Source: Actinotalea subterranea (GTDB lineage: Bacteria > Actinomycetota > Actinomycetes > Actinomycetales > Cellulomonadaceae). From it: 64,000 nucleotides of DNA. The stretch covers positions 558,001-622,000 of the forward strand of contig NZ_VTTP01000002.1 in the NCBI RefSeq assembly GCF_008364845.1, read 5' to 3'. The notes beneath the pieces were generated by a model. That model saw nothing but the letters and a program-made list of their open reading frames with translations, did not search any database and was not told where the DNA came from. The first letter of the stretch is position 1. Each line of letters starts with the position of its first letter. A program made the position numbers and the translations under genes. This document shows positions 1-8,002 of the stretch, in pieces.

Positions 1-465
1 GTCGTGCACGCGCGCGATGCCCGCGGCGCCGCCGACGCACCCGAGCCCGAACGACGGCAGGCGCCGCACGTCGCGGCGCAGCCCGAGCCGACCGACGAGC
101 AGCGCGTCGATCGACGGCGCGCTCACGCCCGTGACGGACGTGAACAGCACGAAGTCCACGTCGGCGGGCGCGAGACCCGCGGCGTGGAGCGCGTCGGTGC
201 ACGCCTGCGCGGCGAGGTCCGTGCCCAGCCGGACGAACAGGTCGTTGACCCGGCCGAACTCCCCGAGGCCCGCGTACTCGTCGAGGGGCAGGACGAGATG
301 GCGCGTCTCGACCCCGCTCGCGCGGTGCAGCCGGTCCATGGCGGCCACGCGCGCGGCCGCGCGTGGACCGTCGCCGGCCAGGAGCGGGCCGAGGGCCGCG
401 GTGATCTCGCGCTGGGAGTGCACGTGGGGCGGCAGTGCGGGGGCGACGGCCAGCACACGCGACAC
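1..465 (-). CDS. Type III polyketide synthase, N-terminal part (gene runs off the left edge)
   Basis: Read leftward from a GTG at 465, the first 155 residues match the N-terminal half of a chalcone/stilbene-synthase-like type III polyketide synthase. These homodimeric thiolase-fold enzymes condense acyl-CoA starters with malonyl-CoA to make pyrones, phenols or alkylresorcinols. Visible are a helical N-terminus, FTSVTGVSAPSID (about 108-120) and the active-site loop FGLGCVGGAAG with the nucleophilic cysteine at about residue 143. The catalytic His and Asn would lie beyond the window. The ATG at 473 is in another frame. The gene is divergent from a UbiA-type prenyltransferase 76 bases away; type III PKS plus UbiA neighbours are common in actinobacteria, where the polyketide may be prenylated. 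Family assignment is secure; the product is not predictable. Confidence 0.88.
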   Translation of the reverse strand, partial: MSRVLAVAPALPPHVHSQREITAALGPLLAGDGPRAAARVAAMDRLHRASGVETRHLVLPLDEYAGLGEFGRVNDLFVRLGTDLAAQACTDALHAAGLAPADVDFVLFTSVTGVSAPSIDALLVGRLGLRRDVRRLPSFGLGCVGGAAGIARVHD

Positions 466-541
466 TGACGCATCGTGCCACGGTCGCGTCCCGGCGGCCC
501 CCGATGGGACGCCGGCGCGGTCCGCGCTAGCGTGTCGCCGC

Positions 542-1444
542 ATGGCCCCGGCGACCGCGCGACCCGGCACGTCGCACCCGCCTGCGCCCGGCCGTGCGTC
601 CGTCGGGCCCGTCGCGCGGGGGCTCGTCCGCGCGTGCCACCCGGGCCCCACCGCGGTCGTCACAGCACTCGCCACCGCCCTCGCGGCCGGCCTCGGCGCC
701 CCCGTCACCACGGTGCTCGCGGTCGCGGGCGCGGTCCTCGCGGGCCAGCTCTCCATCGGGTGGTCCAACGACTGGCTCGACGCGGAGCGGGACGCGCTCG
801 TCGAGCGCGTCGGCAAGCCCGTCGTCCAGGGCCTCGTCAGCGCGGCAGGCCTGCGCCTGGCCGCGGGCCTCGCCCTCGCGGTGTGCACCGTGCTCTCCCT
901 CGCGACGGGCGTGGTCCCCGGCGTCGTGCACGTGCTTGCCGTCCTGAGCGGGTGGTCGTACAACGTCGCGCTCAAGCGGACGGCCCTGTCGTGGCTGCCG
1001 TACGCCGTCTCGTTCGGGCTCCTCCCGGCCTTCGTCGTGCTCGCGCTCCCCGGGCGGCCCGCGCCCGCCGCCTGGGCCCTCGTCGCAGGTGCCCTGCTGG
1101 GCACCGGTGCGCACGTCGCCAACGTGCTGCCCGACCTCGAGGACGACCACCGCACGGGGGTGCACGGCCTGCCCCACCGGCTCGGCCGGCGCGGATCGAG
1201 CGTCGTCGCGCCCGTGGTGCTCGTGTCCGCGGTGGCCGTCGTGCTCCTCGGCGCGGCCGACGGCGGGGGACCGAGCCCGTGGGCCGTCGCGGTCGGCGTC
1301 GGTGCCGGGGCGCTCGCGGCCGGCGCCGGCGTGGTGGGCGTCGTCCGGCCGAGCAGCAGGCTGCCGTTCCGGCTCAGCATGGCCGTCGCGGCCCTGTGCG
1401 TCGGTCTGCTCGTCGCCTCGGCTGACCGGCTCACCCCGCGCTGA
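542..1444 (+). CDS. UbiA family prenyltransferase
   Basis: A 300-aa integral membrane protein with about eight hydrophobic segments. It carries the first Asp-rich motif NDWLDAERD (residues 76-84, the NDxxDxxxD signature binding prenyl diphosphate through Mg2+), then YNVALKRT, and a second motif DLEDD near residue 200. UbiA enzymes transfer a prenyl chain to an aromatic or other acceptor in the membrane. The reading frame is open further upstream, but ATG 542 was chosen because hydrophobic, family-like sequence begins shortly after it and it leaves a promoter-sized gap to the divergent type III PKS. The acceptor might be the polyketide product of that neighbour (inference). The 3' end overlaps the convergent hydrolase gene by 14 bases. 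Confidence 0.85.
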   Translation: MAPATARPGTSHPPAPGRASVGPVARGLVRACHPGPTAVVTALATALAAGLGAPVTTVLAVAGAVLAGQLSIGWSNDWLDAERDALVERVGKPVVQGLVSAAGLRLAAGLALAVCTVLSLATGVVPGVVHVLAVLSGWSYNVALKRTALSWLPYAVSFGLLPAFVVLALPGRPAPAAWALVAGALLGTGAHVANVLPDLEDDHRTGVHGLPHRLGRRGSSVVAPVVLVSAVAVVLLGAADGGGPSPWAVAVGVGAGALAAGAGVVGVVRPSSRLPFRLSMAVAALCVGLLVASADRLTPR

Positions 1445-2450
1445 CCCTGCCCGCCCGGTGCCTGGCGACCCGCTCGTCCGCCCAGGTGACGACGGTCTCA
1501 AGGAACAGGTGCCGCGGGACGTCGTCGGACAGCGAGAGGTCGTGGATGCCGTCGGGCACACGCACGAGCGTCACGTCGGTGCCCAGAAGCGGCGCGCGGG
1601 CCGCGATCTGCCGTACGTCGAGCACGGTGTCCTGCCGGTCGAGCCGCGGGTTGTCCAGGTGGTTCGGGCCGCTCTCCTGCGCCGCGCACACGAGCACGGG
1701 CGCCGTGATGCCGAGCCCGCGGGCGAGGCGGGCCTGCCCTCGCCGGACCGCCCTGAGCCAGCCCGCGCGCACCGGGAAGCCCTCCGGCGGCTTCAGGCTC
1801 AGGTCGTAGGACCAGCGCCCCCCGTGGTCCACGTGCAGGTGGTGGGAGTAGGCGGAGGCGCCGTCGGCCACGACCCGCATCGGGTCGAGCGGACCGACCG
1901 CGTCGAGCACGCGGGTCGAGACCACGCGCTGGAACCATCGCGCGTTGAGGTCGAACCAGGGACTGTTCAGGACGAGCCCGTCGACGACGCCCGCGGCCCG
2001 CAGGGAGTGCGCCCACAGGCTCGCCGTGAGTCCGCCTGTCGAGTGGGCCATCACGACGAGCGTCCGATGCCCCAGGCCGACCCGGACGAGCCGGGCCGCC
2101 GCGTTCAGGTCCGGTGCGTACTCGCTCAGCTCGGTCACGTAGTGCGGCACTTGGCCGGGACGCAGCGAACGCCCGCACCGGCGCAGGTCCACGGCGTGGA
2201 ACCGGTAGCCGGCCGCCTCCCACGCCGCCGCCAGGTGCGTCTGGAAGAAGTAGTCGTTGAAGCCGTGCACGTACAGCACGGCCGGTGCGTCCGGGTCCAG
2301 GGCGGCCGGTGCGTCACGGCGTACGGCGCTCGTCGTCCGTCGCGCGACCGTCGCGACGAGCGGACCGCCGTCGTCGTCGCGGCCGAGGTCGAGCGTGAGC
2401 TGCTCCCAGTCGTGACCCAGCAGGTCCGGGCCCCAGGCGGCGGCGCTCAT
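1431..2450 (-). CDS. Alpha/beta hydrolase (serine aminopeptidase / monoacylglycerol-lipase-like)
   Basis: A 339-aa cytosolic protein of the Hydrolase_4 type. It shows the oxyanion-hole region VLYVHGFNDYF (about 58-68), a nucleophile elbow MAHSTGG with Ser137 (Ala replaces the usual first Gly), and a C-terminal catalytic His in PDGIHDLS. These enzymes cleave esters of acylglycerols or lysophospholipids; the true substrate is unknown. The start codon ATG at 2450 overlaps the stop of the upstream MFS gene as ATGA, so the two are probably translationally coupled. The frame stays open far upstream through the MFS gene, but that part is out-of-frame shadow sequence, not a fusion. The 3' end overlaps the convergent UbiA gene by 14 bases. 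Confidence 0.85.
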   Translation of the reverse strand: MSAAAWGPDLLGHDWEQLTLDLGRDDDGGPLVATVARRTTSAVRRDAPAALDPDAPAVLYVHGFNDYFFQTHLAAAWEAAGYRFHAVDLRRCGRSLRPGQVPHYVTELSEYAPDLNAAARLVRVGLGHRTLVVMAHSTGGLTASLWAHSLRAAGVVDGLVLNSPWFDLNARWFQRVVSTRVLDAVGPLDPMRVVADGASAYSHHLHVDHGGRWSYDLSLKPPEGFPVRAGWLRAVRRGQARLARGLGITAPVLVCAAQESGPNHLDNPRLDRQDTVLDVRQIAARAPLLGTDVTLVRVPDGIHDLSLSDDVPRHLFLETVVTWADERVARHRAGRVSAG

Positions 2451-3859
2451 GCCCGGACGGCGGGCCGTCCGCCGGCACGGATCGGGACGAGGAGCCCCAG
2501 GCCCACGGCGAGCACCCCCAGGATGCCGAGGATGCCCCAGTGCTGGGAGCCGCCGACGGCGATCGAGGTCGAGAACGCGAAGGGCGCCAGGAAGCTCGCG
2601 GCCCGGCCGGTCGTCGCGTACAGGCCGAAGATCTCGCTCTCGCGCCCGGCGGGGATGACGCGCGCGAGCAGCGTCCTGCTCGCCGACTGCGCGGGGCCGA
2701 CGAAGAGGCACAGGAGGAGGCCGAACACCCAGAAGGCCGTGGCCCCCGCGTCGTGCAGCACGAAGACGGCGACACCGGCGACGAGCAGCCCGACGAGCGA
2801 CACCACGATGATCGCCTTGGGCCCGACCCGGTCGTCGACGTGGCCCGCCACGATCGTCGCGACGCCCGCGACGACGTTCGCGGCGATGGCGAACACGATG
2901 ACCTCGCTCGCCGAGAACCCGAACGTCCCCGAGGCGATCACGGCGCCGAACGTGAAGATGCCCGCGAGGCCGTCGCGGTAGACCGCGCTCGCGACGAGGA
3001 ACGTCAGGATGCTGCGCCCGTCGCGCCACAGCGTGGCGACGTCGCGGAACAGCTGGCGGTAGGACGCGAGCACGCCGAGCCGGGCCCGGGCAGCGCTCGC
3101 GGGCACCTCGGGCACGGCGACGAGCACCGGGATCGCGAACACCGCGAACCAGACCGCCGAGACGAGCACGGCGGCCCGGACGTCGAGGCCGTCGGCGTCG
3201 CTCACGCCGAACCAGCCGACCTCCGGGTTGATGAACCCGACGAAGAGGATGAGGAGCAGCACGATTCCGCCGAGGTACCCGGCGCCCCACCCGAGCCCGC
3301 TGATGCGGCCGACGTTGTGCGGGGTCGAGACCTGCGCGAGCGTCGCGTTGTAGTTCACGGCCGCGAGCTCGAAGAAGATGTTGCCCGCGGAGAGCAGGAA
3401 GATGCCCAGGAGCAGGTTCTGCGTGAGGTTCGCGGGGTCGGGCGTGACGAAGAACATGGCCGCGCTGATCAGGACGGTGATCGCGGTGTGCACGCCGAGC
3501 CACCGGCGGCGCCTGCCGTGGTCGTCCGAGCGTGCGCCCGCGACGGGTGCGAGGAGCGCGATCAGCAGGCCCGCGGCCGTGAGGCCCCAGCCGAGCCACG
3601 CCGAGTGGTCGGCGACCACCGCGTCGAGCAGGCGGGTCGCCTGGCCACCCGCGTCACCCTCGGCCTCGGCCGCGGCCACGACCGACGGGTCGATGAACGC
3701 CTCGGAGGTGAGCCACCGCGTGAAGACGAACGTCGTGATGACCGCGTTGAAGGCCGCCGACCCCCAGTCCCACAAGGCCCACGAGACGACCTGGGTGCGT
3801 GTGATGGGGCGCTGCGGCCGGGCGCTCTCCTGGAGCGCGACGGCGTCGTCGTGTGTCAC
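2447..3859 (-). CDS. UMF1 / Atg22-like MFS transporter
   Basis: A 470-aa membrane protein with about 12 predicted transmembrane segments. The N-terminal sequence VSWALWDWGSAAFNAVITTF is typical of the UMF1 family, bacterial relatives of the yeast vacuolar effluxer Atg22. The hydrophilic loop ARSDDHGRRRRWL matches the MFS loop 2-3 signature. In this family the substrates are poorly known; yeast Atg22 exports amino acids. It is the first gene of a two-gene leftward unit and overlaps the following hydrolase by ATGA. ATG at 3859 is preceded by a purine-poor stretch and no strong ribosome-binding site is obvious. The family call is firm, the substrate is unknown. Confidence 0.87.
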   Translation of the reverse strand: MTHDDAVALQESARPQRPITRTQVVSWALWDWGSAAFNAVITTFVFTRWLTSEAFIDPSVVAAAEAEGDAGGQATRLLDAVVADHSAWLGWGLTAAGLLIALLAPVAGARSDDHGRRRRWLGVHTAITVLISAAMFFVTPDPANLTQNLLLGIFLLSAGNIFFELAAVNYNATLAQVSTPHNVGRISGLGWGAGYLGGIVLLLILFVGFINPEVGWFGVSDADGLDVRAAVLVSAVWFAVFAIPVLVAVPEVPASAARARLGVLASYRQLFRDVATLWRDGRSILTFLVASAVYRDGLAGIFTFGAVIASGTFGFSASEVIVFAIAANVVAGVATIVAGHVDDRVGPKAIIVVSLVGLLVAGVAVFVLHDAGATAFWVFGLLLCLFVGPAQSASRTLLARVIPAGRESEIFGLYATTGRAASFLAPFAFSTSIAVGGSQHWGILGILGVLAVGLGLLVPIRAGGRPAVRA

Positions 3860-3971
3860 GCGCGCATCGTAGGCCTGCCCGGTCGTCGTCCGGTGAAGCG
3901 CGGGTTAACGCACGGCGCCGTGCCGGACGGCGCCGGTGGTGCCGCGGCAGCCCGTCCCCGCTATCGGGGGA

Positions 3972-5660
3972 TCAGCCGCGCACCGTGACGCGGATCTCGT
4001 GCCACCCCGTGGCCCCGTCGGGCACGACGGGCGCCTCGTCGCCGGTCTGGCTGCCCTCGGGGTCGGCCGCGCGGACGCGGATCACGTGCTCGCCCGGCTC
4101 CGCGTCCCACGTCCAGGACCACTGCCGCCACGTGTCGACGCTGATCTCGTCCGCCAGGGTCGCGGCGACCCACGGGCCGGTGTCGACCTGGACCTCGACG
4201 CCGACCACGCCGCGGTGCTGCGCCCATGCCGTGCCGCCGACAGCGACCTCACCCGCGGGCAGCGTCGCGCCGGTGCGCGGTACCTCGATGCGCGAGGACG
4301 TCTTGACCGGGCCCTGCGGGGACCACCCCCGCACGGTCCAGTACGCGTCCTGGTCGGCGAACCGGGTCACCTCGAGATCGGTCACCCACTTGGTCGCCGA
4401 GACGTAGCCGTAGAGACCCGGCACGACCATCCGCACGGGGAAGCCGTGCTCGAGCGGCAGGGGGGCGCCGTTCATCCCGACGGCGAGCAGGGCGTCGCGG
4501 TCGTCGGTCAGGACCTCGAGCGGGGTCGACGCCGTGAACCCGTCGACGCTCGTGGAGAGCACCATGTCCGCGTCCGGGCGGGGCACGGCCCGGGCCAGGA
4601 GCTCGCGCACCGGCAGGCCCAGCCAGAGGGCGTTCCCGACGAGGTCGCCGCCGACGGGGTTGGACACGCAGGCGAGCGTGACGTGCGCCTCGACGAGGTC
4701 CGAGGCGAGCAGCTCGTCGAACGTCAGCGTGACCTCGCGCTCGACGAGCCCGTGCACGCGGAGCTCCCACGTGGCGGGGTCCACGCGCGGAACCGTGAGC
4801 GCGGTGTCGATCCGGTAGAAGTCGTCGTTGCGCGTCACGACGTCGACGACGCCGTCGACCGGGGCCTGCGCGCCCGCGGGCACGGGCGCGGCGGAGCGCC
4901 TCGGCCGGGGGAGCAGGATCCGGTCGCGTGCAGCGACCGCGACGCGTCCCACGCCGTTCACGGTGGCCGCCGCCACGCCGCCGACCGCCGCCAGGACCGT
5001 GACGAGCGTCGCCGCGCGGAGGAACGCACGGCGGTCGGGCAGGGCAGACGCGGGGGAGCGCGTGAGGTCGGCCTCGTGCTCGTCAGCGCCTGTCTGCCCG
5101 CCGGCGTCGCCGGCCTCGTCACGGTGGGCGTGCTCCGGGGCGACCGGGCCGGGGCCGGCGCGCGCGACGAGCCGGTTGAGGGCCACGGCGCCTGCCGCCG
5201 CCCCGACGAGGCTGGGGAGCGCTGCGAGGGCTGGCGCGTCCGCGCGGGTGGCCGCCGCGACCGCGCCGACGGCCCCGAGCGCCAGGACGAGCGCCGTGCC
5301 GAGGGGGCCGCTGCGCCGGGCCGCCAGGCCGGTGGCCGCCGCCACGACCGCGAGCACGAGGAGGATGCCCACGACGAGCGCGGTCTTGTCGTGCACGCCG
5401 AACGCGGCGATCGCGGCGTCCTTGAGCCACGCCGGCGTGGCGTCGACGAAGGCCGAGCCCACGGCGTTCACGGGTGACGAGCCGGGCCCGACGACGGCTG
5501 CCGCGAGCTCGGCGACGGCGAGCGTGAGGGCGGCGCTGACCCCGCCCGCGGCAGCCGCCCAGGACCGCGGCCCGGCGCCCGTCGCCCCGGCGGCCGGGTG
5601 CCGGGCAGCGGGACCCTGGCGGTCGCTCACCGGCGCGGGCGTCGGGGGTGTCGGCTCCAT
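3972..5660 (-). CDS. Membrane-anchored molybdopterin-dependent oxidoreductase (sulfite-oxidase fold)
   Basis: A 562-aa protein. Residues 36-166 hold about four transmembrane helices. A charged His/Glu/Asp-rich linker follows, then a twin-arginine-like motif DRRAFLRAA (about 209-217) with a further hydrophobic stretch (217-237). The sulfite-oxidase-type molybdopterin domain (about 265-450) has the Mo-ligating cysteine in LACVSNPVGGD (Cys331) and the family motif GLYGYVSATKWV. A C-terminal Mo-co dimerisation-like Ig domain (about 460-562) ends the protein. Active enzymes of this fold oxidise sulfite, reduce nitrate, or (YedY/MsrP) reduce methionine sulfoxide; the electron partner is not encoded next door. 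ATG 5660 was chosen because upstream in-frame sequence is low-complexity. Confidence 0.86.
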   Translation of the reverse strand: MEPTPPTPAPVSDRQGPAARHPAAGATGAGPRSWAAAAGGVSAALTLAVAELAAAVVGPGSSPVNAVGSAFVDATPAWLKDAAIAAFGVHDKTALVVGILLVLAVVAAATGLAARRSGPLGTALVLALGAVGAVAAATRADAPALAALPSLVGAAAGAVALNRLVARAGPGPVAPEHAHRDEAGDAGGQTGADEHEADLTRSPASALPDRRAFLRAATLVTVLAAVGGVAAATVNGVGRVAVAARDRILLPRPRRSAAPVPAGAQAPVDGVVDVVTRNDDFYRIDTALTVPRVDPATWELRVHGLVEREVTLTFDELLASDLVEAHVTLACVSNPVGGDLVGNALWLGLPVRELLARAVPRPDADMVLSTSVDGFTASTPLEVLTDDRDALLAVGMNGAPLPLEHGFPVRMVVPGLYGYVSATKWVTDLEVTRFADQDAYWTVRGWSPQGPVKTSSRIEVPRTGATLPAGEVAVGGTAWAQHRGVVGVEVQVDTGPWVAATLADEISVDTWRQWSWTWDAEPGEHVIRVRAADPEGSQTGDEAPVVPDGATGWHEIRVTVRG

Positions 5661-5737
5661 CGACCGAGCCTGACGTGTGCGCGCTCTCCTGTCACCCCCC
5701 CCGAGGTGCACCGGCCACGGGTGGTGTCGGTGGTCGG

Positions 5738-6217
5738 GTGCACGATGCCGGGGTGGAGGACTGGACGGGTGACAGGGCGGCACGGCGGTTCCTGCCCGCG
5801 GACCGCGTCCCCGCGCGTTCCCCCCGCGGTGGCGAGCGCCGGGTGGGGTTCGTGCGGGACGTGGCGCTTCGGGGCTGGGCGGGCGCGACGTGGGGGTACG
5901 ACGCCGTGCTGGAGTGCTACTGGGTCGAGCTCAAGCACGGACCCGGGGACGTCGGGACGACCGGCAGCGATCGGACGACGGGCAGGGACCGGACGCCGGG
6001 CAGGGACCGGACGCCGGAGGTCGCCGGGCCGACCGGGCGCGCCGGGGCCACGGAGTCGCGGTGGACGGGTGGGGAGGGGTCTCACGTGGGGCAGGAGGGG
6101 GCCGTCGTCCGGATCGGGCCCGAGCACCTCATCACCACGGTGACGGGGCTCGCACGTGCGCTCGCGGAGGCGGCAGGGCTGGATGACGTGGAGGCGTACC
6201 TGGCACTCACCGCCTGA
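5738..6217 (+). CDS. Hypothetical protein with an internal 6-residue repeat
   Basis: A 159-aa protein that I do not recognise. A GTG at 5738 is the likely start because sequence upstream of it overlaps the promoter region of the divergent oxidoreductase; a GTG at 5648 is an alternative. The N-terminal half is basic and has an aromatic patch WGYDAVLECYWVELKHG (about 50-66). This is followed by a low-complexity hinge of three tandem GxDRTx hexapeptides and a more ordered C-terminal segment of about 45 residues (IGPEHLITTVTGLARALAEA, then YLAL) that looks alpha-helical. No signal peptide or membrane segment is visible. Codon use matches the neighbours, so it is probably a real gene, but no function can be assigned. 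Confidence 0.6.
   Translation: MHDAGVEDWTGDRAARRFLPADRVPARSPRGGERRVGFVRDVALRGWAGATWGYDAVLECYWVELKHGPGDVGTTGSDRTTGRDRTPGRDRTPEVAGPTGRAGATESRWTGGEGSHVGQEGAVVRIGPEHLITTVTGLARALAEAAGLDDVEAYLALTA
5962..6015 (+). repeat. Three tandem 18-bp units inside a hypothetical gene
   Basis: Two identical 18-bp units (gggcagggaccggacgcc) at 5980-5997 and 5998-6015 follow a diverged copy at 5962-5979. They are in frame and encode GSDRTT-GRDRTP-GRDRTP-like hexapeptides. The length is a multiple of three, so copy-number change would keep the frame. Confidence 0.85.
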
Positions 6218-6230
6218 CCTGGCGGTGGGC

Positions 6231-7139
6231 TCAGGGGGTGAGCGGGCCTGCCGGGAGGACGCGGAGCACGGCAGCCATCGTGTGCTCCTGGCCGGGCTCG
6301 AGCCGGACGGCGTCGGCGCCGACGTTGCAGGTCTCGACGCAGACCATGCGCGTCCACTCGTCGTCAGCGAGGTCAGCGAGCGCTGCCGCCCGCTCGGACC
6401 AGGGGTTCCACACGACGGTGCTGCGCGAGCCCTCCTTCGCCACGCTCACGGTGTGCGGGACACCCTCGCCGGTCACCGCGGTGGTCGCCGTGGTCCCGCC
6501 GTAGATGCGGTCGGTCTCCGCGGTGAACTCGATCGGTGCGCCCTGGCCGGGGTGCGCGCCGGTGCCCCGGTCGACGTACGGCTGGTCCTCGAGCCCCTCG
6601 ACCCTGACCGCGCGCACGTCCGTCACGGCGAGGTAGGTGTGCAGAGCGGCCTCGACCGACACCGGGACGTCGTCCGTGTTCACCACGGAGAGTGCCAGGC
6701 GGAGCTCACGCCCGACGGTGACGGTGTACGTGGCCGAGAACCGGTGCGGCCACGCCGAGGACCGGGTCGTCTCGTCGTCCGTGAGCCGGAACGTGAGCAC
6801 CACGTCGTCCGCCGGGTGCTGTGCGTCGACGAGCCGCCACGGCACCCGCCGCGCGAACCCGTGGGCCGGTGCGCCCTCGACGGCGGGGTGCGCGCCGAAC
6901 CACGGGAAGCAGATCGGCACACCGCCCCGGATCGGCACGCCGGGCAGGAACGCGCTGCGCTCGCTCATGAACAGGACGGGCTCACGGCCCGCGGGCGTCC
7001 ACCGCGTCACGTGCGCGCCCTGCAGGTGGACCTCTGCCGTCGCGACAGGGCTCTCGACCCGCAGGACCTCGAGGCCACCCGGCCCGGTCTCGAGGCGGAC
7101 CGCGCCGGGCAGCGCCGGGCTGTCGGGGCGAACAGGCAT
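6231..7139 (-). CDS. D-hexose-6-phosphate mutarotase (aldose 1-epimerase family, YeaD-like)
   Basis: A 302-aa galactose-mutarotase-fold protein. The segment IRGGVPICFPWFG followed by HGFARRVPWRL is diagnostic of the glucose-6-phosphate 1-epimerase branch, where the conserved Arg and His contact sugar phosphate and ring oxygen. An acidic catalytic residue is expected in the C-terminal VCVETCNVGADAV motif. It interconverts alpha and beta anomers of hexose 6-phosphates at the entry to glycolysis or the pentose phosphate pathway in the cytosol. It stands alone, convergent with the hypothetical gene before it (13-base gap) and divergent from csbD. Length and motifs are normal for the family. Confidence 0.88.
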   Translation of the reverse strand: MPVRPDSPALPGAVRLETGPGGLEVLRVESPVATAEVHLQGAHVTRWTPAGREPVLFMSERSAFLPGVPIRGGVPICFPWFGAHPAVEGAPAHGFARRVPWRLVDAQHPADDVVLTFRLTDDETTRSSAWPHRFSATYTVTVGRELRLALSVVNTDDVPVSVEAALHTYLAVTDVRAVRVEGLEDQPYVDRGTGAHPGQGAPIEFTAETDRIYGGTTATTAVTGEGVPHTVSVAKEGSRSTVVWNPWSERAAALADLADDEWTRMVCVETCNVGADAVRLEPGQEHTMAAVLRVLPAGPLTP

Positions 7140-7334
7140 CGTGCGGTCCTCTCGTCATGGCTCGTCGTCACGGCTCGCTGAGGGCGGGACGGCCGCCGGG
7201 AGCGCGGGAACCCTCGCGGCGGGCGGGGTGCGGCACCCGACGCTACCGGGCCGCGCGGCTGCGGTGCTGAGGGCCCGCCGCGCGCTCCCGGCGGGCCGGA
7301 CGTACGGTCGAGGACGACACGAAGGGAGACCACC

Positions 7335-7508
7335 ATGGGTGCGGACGACAAGGCGAAGAACATGGCCGAGGACCTCGGGGGCAAGGTCAAGGAGGCCGCC
7401 GGCGAGGTGACCGGTGACCGTGACCTCGCGGCCGAGGGCAAGGCGGACCAGTCGAAGGCCGACCTGAAGCAGGCCGGCGAGAAGGTCAAGGACGCGTTCC
7501 GCGGCTGA
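7335..7508 (+). CDS. CsbD family stress protein
   Basis: A 57-aa, very hydrophilic, Lys/Glu/Ala/Asp-rich protein. It starts MGADDKAKN and contains the paired helices DLGGKVKEAAGEVTGD and the ending KVKDAFRG typical of CsbD. Family members are abundant general-stress proteins (sigma-B controlled in Bacillus) that form a helical bundle; their exact role is not known. A good ribosome-binding site, gaagggag, sits 7-14 bases before ATG 7335. The gene is followed by a hairpin terminator and appears monocistronic. Confidence 0.9.
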   Translation: MGADDKAKNMAEDLGGKVKEAAGEVTGDRDLAAEGKADQSKADLKQAGEKVKDAFRG

Positions 7509-7516
7509 CCGGAGCG

Positions 7517-7559
7517 GACGGGGGCTCGGTGCCGGGACGTCTCGGCGTCGGCCCCCGTC
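7517..7559. terminator. Hairpin terminator after csbD
   Basis: gacgggggc at 7517-7525 pairs perfectly with gcccccgtc at 7551-7559, with a partly pairing 25-base loop. It lies between csbD (+) and the leftward KTSC gene, so it can serve both. No U-tract follows, as is usual in high-GC actinobacteria. Confidence 0.7.
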
Positions 7560-7572
7560 GTCGCGCCTGGCG

Positions 7573-7863
7573 CTAGACGGCTCGGCCCGGAGCCTGGACG
7601 TGGGAGTCGCGGCTGCGCGGCGCGTCCCACGACGTCTGCCCGACCCGGCGCACCGCGTGGAAGGGCGCGATCTCGGTGTCGAGCACGTGCTGGGCGTGCG
7701 GCTGCGCCGCCTCGAGGCGCGCGACGACGGCGGGGGCCACGTCGCGGTACTCGTACGCGGCCCAGGCGCTCCCGCTGGGTGAGCGGAAGCGGACGGTCAG
7801 CTGGTGGCTGACCGCGTCGTACGAGGTCGATCGGAGGAAGAGCACACCGTCACGATCGGCCAC
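7573..7863 (-). CDS. KTSC domain protein
   Basis: A 96-aa protein whose central part reads LRSTSYDAVSHQLTVRFRS, then YEYRDVAPAVV and ending in HAVRRVG. This is the pattern of the small KTSC domain (RST...YD...L.V.F..G..Y.Y..VP...). The domain occurs alone or fused to lysyl-tRNA-synthetase-related proteins and may bind nucleic acid, but no function is established. GTG at 7863 is the only reasonable start in frame near the domain boundary; upstream in-frame codons run into the promoter of the next gene. Confidence 0.7.
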   Translation of the reverse strand: MADRDGVLFLRSTSYDAVSHQLTVRFRSPSGSAWAAYEYRDVAPAVVARLEAAQPHAQHVLDTEIAPFHAVRRVGQTSWDAPRSRDSHVQAPGRAV

Positions 7864-8002
7864 GGGCCCGACGAGGTCATAGGACCTCTGGCACGGATGC
7901 GGGTGAACAACGTGCGCTTGTGCGGTGCCGCCTCCCGGGCCGGGGAGCCTGCCGCTCGGCGACCGCCGACAGACGTGGGCCCGCGCCGCTACCGTCGGCA
8001 CC

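Noticed and set aside
1431-3599. A 722-codon leftward reading frame that would fuse the hydrolase to a long N-terminal region
   Set aside because: The first 380 codons are out of frame with the well-conserved MFS gene in the same place and show Arg/Pro/Gly-rich shadow composition; the ATGA overlap gives the real start at 2450.
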